From the NCBI GenBank assembly GCA_963824225.1, contig CAWGOF010000003.1, forward strand, positions 3,472,001 through 3,536,000: a stretch of DNA of 64,000 bases, in the 5' to 3' direction. The position numbers and the translations under genes were made by a program. Under the pieces are notes generated by a model, which had not been told where the DNA came from, ran no database searches, and was given only the letters and a program-made list of their open reading frames with translations. Source of the stretch: CAWGOF01 sp963824225 (lineage in GTDB: Bacteria > Acidobacteriota > Polarisedimenticolia > Polarisedimenticolales > Polarisedimenticolaceae). This document shows, piece by piece, positions 26,333 to 34,119 of this stretch (position 1 is its first letter; each line of letters starts with the position of its first letter).

Positions 26333-28171
26333 ATGGTGCGCGAGCGGCTCGGGCCGCGCGAGGAGTGCGACCGCCGGCTCGCCGAGCTCGACAGCTCAGC
26401 CAACCGCGCTCGCGCGCACGATACCCGACTCTCCTGGGCCCGCCTCGTGTTGTTCGTCGTCGCCGCTGGCCTTGCCGGTCGCGCGGCGTTCGACCCCCAG
26501 CTCGGCTGGGGCTGGTTCTTCGCCGCGGCGCTCCTCTTCGGCGCGGTTGTTGCCTGGCACGCTCGCGTGGCAGCCAGGCGCGCGCTCGCCGAGCGTGGAG
26601 TCGCGTACCACCGGCGCGTCATCGACCGGCTCGAGAATCGCTGGGCCGGAACCGGCAGGAGCGGAGCCGAGTTCTCGGATGCGAGCCATCCGTACGCGAG
26701 CGATCTCGACCTGTTCGGCCGCGGCTCGCTCTTCGAGCGCATCTCGACCGCGCGCACGCCCGCGGGTGCGCGGACGCTCGCCAGCTGGCTCTTGGCGCCC
26801 GCGGAGCCGGGGGAGGTCCTGCGGCGCCAGGCGGCGATCGCCGAGCTGCGCGATCGGGTCGAGCTGCGCGAGGAGCTCGCCGTCACCGGCGACGACGTGG
26901 GGGAGGCGCGCGACGCACACGGTCTCGCCGTGTGGGCCGAGGCGGCCGCCGCAGCGGCGGAGCCCGCCGCAGCGCCCGCCGCCGCGGCGGCGGCCGCCGC
27001 ACCGGCGCTCCGCGCCATCGCCGTGGCGCTCGGGGCCACGAACGTCCTCAGCCTCCTCTACCTCAGCGCGCCGGGCGGGGGCGCGACCCCGTTCCTCGTC
27101 TCGATCACGCTGAGCGCCACCTTGTCCCTCGCCCTGGCGCGTCGCACGCGCCGCACGCTCGCCGAGGTCGAGCGACGTCTCGACGAGCTGCGGCTCCTCA
27201 CGCCGCTCCTGGCGTCGATCGAGCGCGAGCGGTTCGAGGCCGAGTACCTTGTCGAGCTGCGCGCGACGCTCGAAGCCGAGGGCCACACCCCGTCGAGGCA
27301 GATCGCGCGACTGTCGCGCATCGTCCAAACCGCCGAGTCGCGGCGCAACCTGCTGTTCGCGCCGATCGCTGGGCTCCTGCTCCTCGGCCCGCAGCTCGCA
27401 TTCGCGGTCGAGGGCTGGCGTCGGCGCCACGGCCGGTCGGTGAGGCTGTGGGTCGATGCGGTCGCGCGGCTCGAGGCGCTCGCGTCGATCGCCGGCTACG
27501 CGTGGGAGCGTCCGCAGGACCCGTTCCCCGAGCTCGTCGCCGACGGTCCGTGCTTCGCGGCCGAGGGCCTCGCGCACCCACTCTTGGCCCCGGGCGGGGC
27601 GGTCGGCAACGACGTACCGCTCGAGGCCGAGCTGCGCCTGCTCCTCGTCTCCGGCTCGAACATGTCGGGCAAGAGCACACTCCTGCGCGCGGTCGGCGTG
27701 AACGCGGTGCTCGCCGCCGCAGGTGCGCCCGTGTGCGCGCGGCGCTTGCGCGTGTCGCCGCTCGCCGTCGGTGCGGCGATGCGCATCGTCGACTCGCTGC
27801 AGGACGGGACGTCCCATTTCTACGCCGAGATCAAGCGTCTCGCGCTGCTCGTCGAGATCGGCCGTGGGTCGCGGCCGCTCCTGTTTCTCCTCGATGAGCT
27901 GCTCCACGGTACGAACTCGCACGACCGGCGCGTCGGCGCCGAAGCGATTCTGCGGGGACTCGTCGACCATGGCGGGATCGGGCTCGTCACGACCCACGAC
28001 CTGGCGCTCGCGGCGATCGCCGAGTCGCTCGCCCCGCGGGCGATCAACGTGCACTTCGCCGATCGAATCGACGGCGATCGCGTCACGTTCGACTACCGCT
28101 TGCATCCCGGAACGGTGACGCACAGCAACGCCTTGGCCCTCATGCGCGCGGTGGGGCTCGATGTCGATTGA
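26333..28171 (+). CDS. MutS-family ATPase with membrane segments
   Basis: 612 residues. The C-terminal third is a MutS-type ATPase: Walker A GSNMSGKST (~441-449), Walker B with FLLDELLHGTNSHDRR, and the trans-acting TTHDLALA segment. A clamp/core-like helical region precedes it, but the mismatch-recognition and connector domains of MutS are absent. Hydrophobic segments at ~37-50, 61-75, 235-280 and ~345-365 suggest membrane attachment, and an Ala-rich run lies at ~203-230. Such short MutS-like proteins are annotated as mismatch-repair homologues, but a membrane location argues against classical repair. ATG 26333 has no Shine-Dalgarno; a TACCCT box at 26321 would make a leaderless message. Confidence 0.85.
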   Translation: MVRERLGPREECDRRLAELDSSANRARAHDTRLSWARLVLFVVAAGLAGRAAFDPQLGWGWFFAAALLFGAVVAWHARVAARRALAERGVAYHRRVIDRLENRWAGTGRSGAEFSDASHPYASDLDLFGRGSLFERISTARTPAGARTLASWLLAPAEPGEVLRRQAAIAELRDRVELREELAVTGDDVGEARDAHGLAVWAEAAAAAAEPAAAPAAAAAAAAPALRAIAVALGATNVLSLLYLSAPGGGATPFLVSITLSATLSLALARRTRRTLAEVERRLDELRLLTPLLASIERERFEAEYLVELRATLEAEGHTPSRQIARLSRIVQTAESRRNLLFAPIAGLLLLGPQLAFAVEGWRRRHGRSVRLWVDAVARLEALASIAGYAWERPQDPFPELVADGPCFAAEGLAHPLLAPGGAVGNDVPLEAELRLLLVSGSNMSGKSTLLRAVGVNAVLAAAGAPVCARRLRVSPLAVGAAMRIVDSLQDGTSHFYAEIKRLALLVEIGRGSRPLLFLLDELLHGTNSHDRRVGAEAILRGLVDHGGIGLVTTHDLALAAIAESLAPRAINVHFADRIDGDRVTFDYRLHPGTVTHSNALALMRAVGLDVD

Positions 28172-28189
28172 GGCCCGCCGCAGCGGCGC

Positions 28190-28207
28190 CCGCCGCTTCG
28201 GCGGCGG
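28190..28207. terminator. GC hairpin with UUCG tetraloop after the MutS-like gene
   Basis: CCGCCGC-TTCG-GCGGCGG is a perfect 7-bp stem closed by the very stable UUCG tetraloop, 19 nt past the stop. No T-tract follows. The 144-nt gap before the next gene is otherwise G+C-rich with no other feature seen; TACACC near 28290 could be a -10 box. Confidence 0.5.
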
Positions 28208-28315
28208 CCGCCGTTCGGCTGGCTGCCCGCTCCGCTTGGCGCGAACTTTCGGCCGCGCACGGCGGAACGTTGCTCGGCGTGCCGCGGATCGTGTACACCG
28301 ATGGCGGAGGGACGG

Positions 28316-29239
28316 ATGATCCAGGTCGAGCGGCTGAGCAAGCGCTACGGCGATCTCAAGGCGGCCGACGCCGTGAGCTTCGCCGTCCGGCCGGGCGAGA
28401 TCTACGGCCTCCTCGGACCGAACGGCGCGGGGAAGACCACGACGCTGTCGATGATCGCCGGGCTCCTCGCCCCCGACGAGGGGCGCGTGACGGTCGACGG
28501 CATCGATCTCGCGCGCGACCCGATCGCGGTCAAGGCCCGCCTCGGCGTGGTGCCGCAGGAGGTCGCGCTCTACGAGGAGCTGAGCGCGCGCGAGAACCTG
28601 CGGTTCTGGGGCGGGCTCTACGGCATGCGCGGCGCGCGCCTGGCCCGGGCGGTCGACGAATCGCTCGAGCGCGTCGGCCTCGCCCCGCGGGCCAACGATC
28701 GCGTGCGCACGTTCTCGGGCGGCATGAAGCGCCGGCTCAATCTGAGCCTCGGGCTGATCCACAGCCCGCGGGCCGTGCTGCTCGACGAGCCGACGGTCGG
28801 CATCGACCCCCAGGCGCGGGCGGCGATCCTCGATCTCGTGCGCTCGATCACCGCGACCGGTACGGCCGTGCTCTACACCACGCACTACCTCGACGAGGCC
28901 GAGACGCTGTGCCAGCGCATCGGCATCCTGGACCACGGGCGGCTCCTGGCCGAAGGGACGCTCGAGGACCTCAAGCGGCTCCACGGCGAGGGCGAGCTGA
29001 TCACCGTGCGCGGCGCGTTCGACGAGGCCGCGGCTCGATCGTGGGTCGCCGGCGACGCGACGATCGACGTCGTCGGCGCCGAGGCCGGCACGCTCGTGCT
29101 CGCCGCCAAGGACGGCGCGACGACGAGGATCCTGGCCAAGCTCCTCGAGAGCGGCCATCCGATCGACGGCGTGTCGATCCGCCCGCCGAGCTTGAACGGC
29201 CTGTTCCTCAAGCTGACCGGCCGGGAGCTGCGCGACTGA
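28316..29239 (+). CDS. ABC-2 type transporter ATPase
   Basis: 307 residues. ATG 28316 is preferred over ATG 28301 because GGAGGG ends 5 nt before it. Walker A GPNGAGKTT (~34-42), signature FSGGMKRRLNL, Walker B AVLLDEP, and switch His in YTTHYLDEAE: the DrrA/CcmA/NatA class that drives ABC-2 exporters. The C-terminal ~80 residues are a DrrA-like regulatory domain. Two permeases follow with overlapping starts (TGATG and GTGA), making an A-B-B' exporter for an unidentified hydrophobic substrate. Confidence 0.93.
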   Translation: MIQVERLSKRYGDLKAADAVSFAVRPGEIYGLLGPNGAGKTTTLSMIAGLLAPDEGRVTVDGIDLARDPIAVKARLGVVPQEVALYEELSARENLRFWGGLYGMRGARLARAVDESLERVGLAPRANDRVRTFSGGMKRRLNLSLGLIHSPRAVLLDEPTVGIDPQARAAILDLVRSITATGTAVLYTTHYLDEAETLCQRIGILDHGRLLAEGTLEDLKRLHGEGELITVRGAFDEAAARSWVAGDATIDVVGAEAGTLVLAAKDGATTRILAKLLESGHPIDGVSIRPPSLNGLFLKLTGRELRD

Positions 29240-30486
29240 TGGGTCGCCTCGTCGCGATGGTGCGCAAAGACCTCCTGCGACATGCCCGGCAGCCGCTCGG
29301 CCCGGCGCTCGTGCTCGCGTTCCCGCTGATCTTCGCCGGCCTGATCGCGCTGACGTTCGGCGGAACCTCGGGCCCGCCCAAGGTGAAGCTGCTCGTCGAG
29401 AACCAGGACGGCGGCCTGGCCTCGCGGCTCGCGATCAACATGCTCCGCAACGAGCGGATGGCCCAGTACTTCGACGTCGAGGAGGTGAAGCAGGACGGCC
29501 TCGCCCGGATCGAGCGCAACGACGGGTCGGCCCTGTTGCGCATCCCCGCGGGCCTGACCGACGCGATCCTCGACGGGACACCGGTGCGGCTCGAGCTCGT
29601 GCGCAACCCGTCCGAGCGCATCCGACCCGAGATCGCCGAGCAGACGCTCGCCGTCGGTGTCGACATCCTCGATTCGGGCGCTCGCGCCTTGCGTCCGGGC
29701 CTCGAGCAGCTGCGCGGCGTGATGCACGCCGACGGCTGGCCGTCGACCGAAACGGTCGCGACGATCGCCACTGCGTTCGAGCAGAGCGCGGCCTCGGTGC
29801 GGCATCTCGCGTTCCCGCCCGCGATCACGCTCGAGGTCGAACGTGGAGAAGACGAGCCCGATGAGCAGGGCAGCATGTTCTCGACGCTGTTCCTGTTCAT
29901 GCTCCCGGGCGTCGCGGTGTGGGCGCTGTTCATGGTCGGCGACGTCGGGATGCGCGACATCCTGACCGAGGCCCGGCTCGGTACGCTGCGCCGACAGCTC
30001 TCGGCCCCGCTCACCGTGCGCGAGATCGTCGCCGGGAAGGCGCTCTCGACCGCGGCCTTGTCTGCGATCTCGCTCGTGATCCTCACGGCGATCGGCGCGC
30101 TCGCGGCGCGCAAGCACGTCGACCTCGTCGCCTTCGTCGTGCTCTCGGCCGCGCTCGTGATCGCCGTCACCGGCTTCGCCGCGGTGATGTACGGCATGGC
30201 GCGCACGGAGCGTCAGGGCGCGACGCTGGCCTCGGCCCTGCTCCTCGTCTTCGCCTTCCTTGGCGGCGCGTTCGTCCCGATCGAGGCCCTGCCGGGCTCG
30301 CTGCGCGTGGCGTCCTCGCTCACACCGATCGCCTGGGGAACGATCGGCTATGGCCGCCTGCTCCACGACGGTGCGGGTCTCCCCGAGGTCGCCACGATCG
30401 CGCTCGCTCTCGGCGCGTTCGGCACGTTGCTGCTGGCGCTCGGCGCCTGGCGACTCGGAGCCAAAGCGCAGGGGCCCCAAGCGTGA
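29239..30486 (+). CDS. ABC-2 exporter permease, first
   Basis: 415 residues; ATG overlaps the ATPase stop (TGATG). An N-terminal basic helix start (MVRKDLLRHARQPL) and first membrane helix are followed by a large extracytoplasmic loop of ~200 residues and five to six C-terminal helices, for example FSTLFLFMLPGVAVWALFMV and LVILTAIGALAA, with the ABC-2 motif RLGTLRRQLSAPLTVREIVAGK. This matches ABC2_membrane_3 permeases of the YhgE/NatB/DrrB group. It probably pairs with the next gene as a heterodimer. Confidence 0.9.
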   Translation: MGRLVAMVRKDLLRHARQPLGPALVLAFPLIFAGLIALTFGGTSGPPKVKLLVENQDGGLASRLAINMLRNERMAQYFDVEEVKQDGLARIERNDGSALLRIPAGLTDAILDGTPVRLELVRNPSERIRPEIAEQTLAVGVDILDSGARALRPGLEQLRGVMHADGWPSTETVATIATAFEQSAASVRHLAFPPAITLEVERGEDEPDEQGSMFSTLFLFMLPGVAVWALFMVGDVGMRDILTEARLGTLRRQLSAPLTVREIVAGKALSTAALSAISLVILTAIGALAARKHVDLVAFVVLSAALVIAVTGFAAVMYGMARTERQGATLASALLLVFAFLGGAFVPIEALPGSLRVASSLTPIAWGTIGYGRLLHDGAGLPEVATIALALGAFGTLLLALGAWRLGAKAQGPQA

Positions 30487-31610
30487 ACAACGTGCTGTGG
30501 CTCGCCTGGAACGACGTGCGGCTGACCGTGCGCGACAAGCCGGCGTTCATCTGGCTCGTGGTCCTGCCGATCGCGATGATGTGGTTCTTCGGCGCGATCG
30601 GCGGCAGAGGCGATCGACCGCTGAAGCTCGCGCTCGATGTCGAGGACAAGGACAAGGGTTGGGTCGCGCGGGCGTACGTCGACGAGCTGCGCGGCGACAC
30701 GATCGACCTTGCCGAGACGGACGGGACGAAGCCGGTCGAGTCGCGGCGCCGGCTGGTCATCCCGGCCGGCTTCACCGAGGGCGTCCTGGGCGGGCACCAA
30801 CAGAAGCTGCGCATCGAGCACGCGAAGCAAGGCGACGCCGAGGCCAACATCGCCGCCCAGGCCCACGTCATCCGCGCGATCGCGCGGACGCTCGGACGTC
30901 TGGCCACGGCCACGGTCGAGGGTGACCCGAGCATCGAGACGTACAAGGACGTCGCCTCGCGGCCACCGATCGTCCAAATGGCCGTATCGAAGGCCGGTCA
31001 CGGCACCGCCGTGCCGAGCGGACGTGAGCAGAGCGTTCCGGGCATGCTGACCATGACCGTGATGATGATGACGTTGATCTATGGTGCGGTGTATCTGACG
31101 ATCGAGAAGCAGAGCGGGATGCTCAAGCGCCAGTCGATCGTGCCGCTCGGCCGCGGCCAAGTGATCCTGGCCAAGCTGATCGGGCGGCTGCTGATCGCGG
31201 GGATGCAGATCGCGCTCCTCGTCGTCGCGGGTCGCTGGCTCTTCGGCGTGTCGTGGGGCCACTCGCCCGCGGGGCTCGTGCTCCTGCTCCTTAGCTACGC
31301 GATCGCGGTCGCGAGCCTGGCCACGCTCCTCGGCGCCGTCGTGCGCAACGCGGCACAAGCTTCGGCCGTGGGCTGGATCATCGGCATGATCCTCGCCGCC
31401 CTCGGCGGCTGCTGGTGGCCGAGCGAGGTGATGCCGGACTGGATGCGCGCGGCATCGCACGTGCTGCCGACCGCGTGGGCCATGGACGGGTTTCACGGGT
31501 TGATCTCCTTCGGCCACGGGCTCGGGGACGTGCTCGTGCCGAGCGCGGCGCTCCTGGGCTTCGGCGGCGCGTTCTCGCTCCTCGCGGCGCGCCTCCTGCG
31601 GGTGGAGTGA
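30483..31610 (+). CDS. ABC-2 exporter permease, second
   Basis: 375 residues from GTG 30483, inside the upstream stop. Same layout as its neighbour: helix 1 (FIWLVVLPIAMMWFFGAI), an extracytoplasmic loop (~38-180) and a C-terminal bundle with the ABC-2 hallmark LTIEKQSGMLKRQSIVPLG followed by RGQVILAKLIGRLL. The two permeases are co-transcribed with the ATPase, and the order suggests a single exporter with non-identical membrane halves. Confidence 0.9.
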   Translation: MNNVLWLAWNDVRLTVRDKPAFIWLVVLPIAMMWFFGAIGGRGDRPLKLALDVEDKDKGWVARAYVDELRGDTIDLAETDGTKPVESRRRLVIPAGFTEGVLGGHQQKLRIEHAKQGDAEANIAAQAHVIRAIARTLGRLATATVEGDPSIETYKDVASRPPIVQMAVSKAGHGTAVPSGREQSVPGMLTMTVMMMTLIYGAVYLTIEKQSGMLKRQSIVPLGRGQVILAKLIGRLLIAGMQIALLVVAGRWLFGVSWGHSPAGLVLLLLSYAIAVASLATLLGAVVRNAAQASAVGWIIGMILAALGGCWWPSEVMPDWMRAASHVLPTAWAMDGFHGLISFGHGLGDVLVPSAALLGFGGAFSLLAARLLRVE

Positions 31611-31614
31611 ACCC

Positions 31615-31992
31615 ATGAAAAAGACGAACTTCCGGTCCGTCGACGAGTACATCGCGAAGCAACCGGACGAGTTCCGGCCGGTCCTCGAGCGCGTGCGCGG
31701 CATCATCCGCAAGGCGATGCCCGACGCCGAGGAAGTGATCAGCTACCAGATCCCGGCGTACAAGCTCGGCGGGAGTGCGGTCCTGTATTTCGCCGGGTGG
31801 AAGCAGCACTACTCGCTCTATCCGGCAGGACGCGCTCTCGTCCTCGCATTCCGGAAGGAGCTGGCCCCGTACGAGCTCAGCAAGGGCACGATCCGCTTTC
31901 CGTTCTCGAAGCCGGTCCCGGCGAAGCTGATCGCGGGGATCGCGAGGTTCCGAGCGAAGGAAGCTGCCGGGCGCAAGAGGACCAAGAAGTAG
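31615..31992 (+). CDS. DUF1801 (YdhG-like) protein
   Basis: 125 residues that fit the DUF1801 family end to end: VDEYIAKQPDEFRPVLERVR, ISYQIPAYKL, YFAGWKQHYSLYP and the end GTIRFPFSKPVPAKLI. Bacillus YdhG/Fra belongs here and has been described as a frataxin-like iron chaperone; most members are uncharacterised cytosolic proteins. It starts 4 nt after the exporter operon and could be read through from it, though functional linkage is not obvious. The Lys/Arg-rich tail (GRKRTKK) is typical. Confidence 0.85.
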   Translation: MKKTNFRSVDEYIAKQPDEFRPVLERVRGIIRKAMPDAEEVISYQIPAYKLGGSAVLYFAGWKQHYSLYPAGRALVLAFRKELAPYELSKGTIRFPFSKPVPAKLIAGIARFRAKEAAGRKRTKK

Positions 31993-32051
31993 TGTGGGGC
32001 CTGAGACGCGGCAGCTCCGAATGCTCTGTCTTCTATTCCGATCATTGGCTC

Positions 32052-32471
32052 GTGAGTGAAGTCAACCTCTACCGCGCCATCCCAGCGTTTCCGGCGCTTC
32101 TCCCGGAAGGCTCGTTGGTAGGGCTTGCAGACGGATCGCCGCCGCGAGCATTGCGGAAGTTCCTGGTCGACCGAGAGGCGCGACCGGACTCGGCCGCCCT
32201 GACCGCCGTTCCACGAACCTTTGTGCGTGCCCGCTTCCTGCCCGTCGATCAGGCCACGATGGCGGGCCTGGCAGCACTGGCGGAAACTTGCGCCGAACCC
32301 GAGATTGCGATCCATCTCATTGCGTTGCATGCAGGCACGCCCGTCCTGGAGTGGTACGACATTCCGGACGACCCTCTAGGAGTCACGTCGGTCGTTGCGG
32401 AGGACGAGGTGGTCAAGTTCGCCAAGACCGTCGGTGGCCGATTTGCACTCGAGACGGTTGCGAACAAGTGA
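32052..32471 (+). CDS. Unrecognised protein, first of an overlapping pair
   Basis: 139 residues if GTG 32052 is used (MSEVNLYRAIPAFPALLPE); the frame also opens at GTG 31992, overlapping the DUF1801 stop. I recognise no family. The sequence looks globular and soluble, with FVRARFLPVDQATMAGL, IAIHLIALHAGTPVLEWYDIP and a helical end VVKFAKTVGGRFALE. Local G+C (near 58% in a 60-base count) is lower than in neighbouring regions and codon choice is less biased, suggesting more recent acquisition. It overlaps the next gene by GTGA, so the two products are probably made together; an immunity or toxin-antitoxin-like module is possible but unsupported by motif. Confidence 0.6.
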   Translation: MSEVNLYRAIPAFPALLPEGSLVGLADGSPPRALRKFLVDREARPDSAALTAVPRTFVRARFLPVDQATMAGLAALAETCAEPEIAIHLIALHAGTPVLEWYDIPDDPLGVTSVVAEDEVVKFAKTVGGRFALETVANK

Positions 32472-33040
32472 GACGCGCGCCCGAGTGGATCAGCGCGATG
32501 AAGGAGCTGCTCGAGCCGCGGTTCGTCGAGGTATCCGGCAAGGTGTTCCGAGTAGGGGGAAAGGCGGGAGCGGCTCGCTATCGACGACGATACGCGAACG
32601 TCACTCCGAGCACCTGCGATGAGAACACCGACAACCATGAGCATTTCTGGTACTTCGACGGCAAGGCCCGTCACGGTATTCGTCAGAACTGGGCGCTCGC
32701 CGAAGTAGTCCGGCTGGCGTGGCTGGAAGTCTTGACCCGTCGGTTCCCCTCCAAGCGCTTTCGGCTATTCGTCTCGAACGAATTCTGGGTCGATCCTGAC
32801 GACGACGGCGAAGACATGGGAGTCGATACTGTCCTGCGCCTGTGGTCTCACGACCCAAAGACGGCGAAGGGGTTCGACGACACCTACCATCCGGACGATG
32901 TGACGCCAGAGAAGGTGTTCTGGCACGAGTTCAGCGAGGCTGGCCTCTTGCCGGTCGAGAGGGTGCTGGCGGTCATCGCCCGGGGTCGGACGCATCCGAA
33001 ATACCGCGAGGCGGTGAAGCGACGAAGGAAACTCCGATGA
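32468..33040 (+). CDS. Unrecognised protein, second of an overlapping pair
   Basis: 190 residues from GTG 32468 within the previous stop (ATG 32498 is an alternative). No family recognised. It contains YRRRYANVTPSTCDENTDN, FWYFDGKARHGIRQNWALAE, an aromatic/acidic segment VSNEFWVDPDDDGEDMG and a very basic tail (KYREAVKRRRKLR). Not obviously exported. Composition resembles its partner and differs from the surrounding G+C-rich genes. The GNAT gene starts inside its stop, so the three genes form one translationally coupled unit. Confidence 0.6.
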   Translation: MRRAPEWISAMKELLEPRFVEVSGKVFRVGGKAGAARYRRRYANVTPSTCDENTDNHEHFWYFDGKARHGIRQNWALAEVVRLAWLEVLTRRFPSKRFRLFVSNEFWVDPDDDGEDMGVDTVLRLWSHDPKTAKGFDDTYHPDDVTPEKVFWHEFSEAGLLPVERVLAVIARGRTHPKYREAVKRRRKLR

Positions 33041-33468
33041 CCCATGCCACGATTCGGCCGGCCGCTGCGAGCGATGCGGCGACCCTGAGCGAGCTATTCG
33101 ACGCTCTGGGCTACGACGCACCGGCCGCAGCGATCCCTGACCGCCTGGCGCGCCTGATGGCGACCGGCTGGGCCACGGCGCTCGTCGCAGAAGAAGACAA
33201 CGCGGTGGTCGGCCTGGCCACGGGGCACGTCCTTCCGGTTCTGCACCATACCGGGCAGATCGGCCGGCTCACGACGCTCGTCGTGGCCGAGAGCGTTCGC
33301 GGCCGCGGCATCGGGCGACGGCTCGTCGAGGCGATCGAGGCCTGGGTCCGCGCGAAAGGCTGCGCCAAGATCGCGGTCACGACGGCGCTCCACAGGTCAG
33401 GAGCTCATGCGTTCTACGAGCGGCTGGGCTACGAGCACACGGGGCGTCGATACCACAAAACCCTATAG
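33037..33468 (+). CDS. GNAT family N-acetyltransferase
   Basis: 143 residues covering a whole GNAT domain: IRPAAASDAATLSELF, beta-4/5 IGRLTTLVVAESVRG followed by the acetyl-CoA pyrophosphate loop RGRGIGRRLVEA, and the typical end HRSGAHAFYERLGYEHTGRRY. It would transfer an acetyl group from acetyl-CoA to an amine, substrate unknown. ATG 33037 overlaps the previous stop (ATGA). The N-terminal half is similar in style to antibiotic- or amino-acid-acetylating members, which cannot be distinguished here. Confidence 0.9.
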   Translation: MTHATIRPAAASDAATLSELFDALGYDAPAAAIPDRLARLMATGWATALVAEEDNAVVGLATGHVLPVLHHTGQIGRLTTLVVAESVRGRGIGRRLVEAIEAWVRAKGCAKIAVTTALHRSGAHAFYERLGYEHTGRRYHKTL

Positions 33469-33477
33469 GCGGTCGTC

Positions 33478-33506
33478 TTGACAGTATGTACGTTCGTACA
33501 TACACT
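33478..33506 (+). promoter_or_regulatory. brnTA promoter with palindromic operator
   Basis: TTGACA (33478-33483), a 17-bp spacer and TACACT (33501-33506) make a good sigma-70-type promoter. The spacer is a perfect 20-bp palindrome, GTATGTACG-TT-CGTACATAC (33484-33503), an ideal operator for the ribbon-helix-helix antitoxin BrnA. The predicted start (about 33513) coincides with the GTG start codon of brnT, so the message would be leaderless. Confidence 0.75.
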
Positions 33507-33512
33507 TTCGCC

Positions 33513-33782
33513 GTGGAGGTCGAATGGGACCCACGCAAAGCCGCAACCAACGCGAGAAAGCACGGCGTTGACTTCGCAGATGCCGCGACCGTGCTGTACG
33601 ACGAGCTCGCTATCACAATCCCCGGCGAAGGCGACGAGGAGGATCGGTTCGTTGCGATGGGAGCCGACGCCCTCGGCAGAGTGCTCGTCGTCGTCTACGC
33701 CTGGGGCGACGATCGGGTGCGATTGATCTCGGCTCGTCCAGCGACGTCCCGCGAGCGACGTCGCTACGAGGGGCGTCGATGA
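33513..33782 (+). CDS. brnT: BrnT family ribonuclease toxin
   Basis: 89 residues if GTG 33513 is used, giving MEVEWDPRKAATNARKHGVD, the standard BrnT opening. The upstream ATG at 33486 lies inside the promoter/operator, so I reject it. The family core is present: FADAATVLYDE, RFVAMGADALGRVLVVVYAW and the end ISARPATSRERRRYE with the basic catalytic-region residues. BrnT is a RelE-fold RNase that inhibits translation and is neutralised by BrnA, encoded immediately downstream with a 4-bp overlap. The pair probably represses itself through the palindrome in its promoter. Confidence 0.9.
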   Translation: MEVEWDPRKAATNARKHGVDFADAATVLYDELAITIPGEGDEEDRFVAMGADALGRVLVVVYAWGDDRVRLISARPATSRERRRYEGRR

Positions 33783-34063
33783 AGAAGGAGTACGACTTCC
33801 GGTACGGGAAGCGTGGCCCGGTGATTCGAACCGGGGCGGGAAAGACGCGGATCACGATCCGAATCGACGACGATGTGCTCGACTGGTTTCGATCCCAGGT
33901 TCGCAAGGCCGGCGGGGGAAGCTATCAGACCCAGATGAACGACGCGCTCCGCATGTTCATCGAATCGCAGGAACGCGGTCTCGAGGACACGCTTCGGCGA
34001 GTACTGCGGGAAGAGCTGCCCCGATACGCCGGTCGCCGGGTCGGGCGTTCGGGCAAACCGTAG
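33779..34063 (+). CDS. brnA: BrnA family antitoxin
   Basis: 94 residues. The N-terminal YDFRYGKRGPVI-type toxin-binding part precedes a ribbon-helix-helix DNA-binding domain (KTRITIRIDDDVLDWFRSQV then YQTQMNDALRMFIES). BrnA wraps BrnT and represses the operon; the 20-bp palindrome at 33484 is the obvious binding site. ATG 33779 overlaps the toxin stop, the usual toxin-first order of BrnTA. The C-terminal tail (LRREELPRYAG-like region to GRSGKP) extends past the usual helix. Confidence 0.88.
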   Translation: MKKEYDFRYGKRGPVIRTGAGKTRITIRIDDDVLDWFRSQVRKAGGGSYQTQMNDALRMFIESQERGLEDTLRRVLREELPRYAGRRVGRSGKP

Positions 34064-34119
34064 CGCGGGTCTATCCTTCGGTCAGGGACCGGTCTATCCT
34101 CGGCGCACGGGGGTGAGCG

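Noticed and set aside
33486..33512. ATG 33486 as the start of brnT
   Set aside because: It lies inside the promoter spacer and operator, before the predicted transcription start, and adds residues not typical of BrnT.
33815..33840. GATTCGAACC inside brnA as a tRNA T-loop
   Set aside because: It resembles the tRNA GTTCGAAxC motif but no acceptor or anticodon stems surround it and it is within a well-supported coding sequence.
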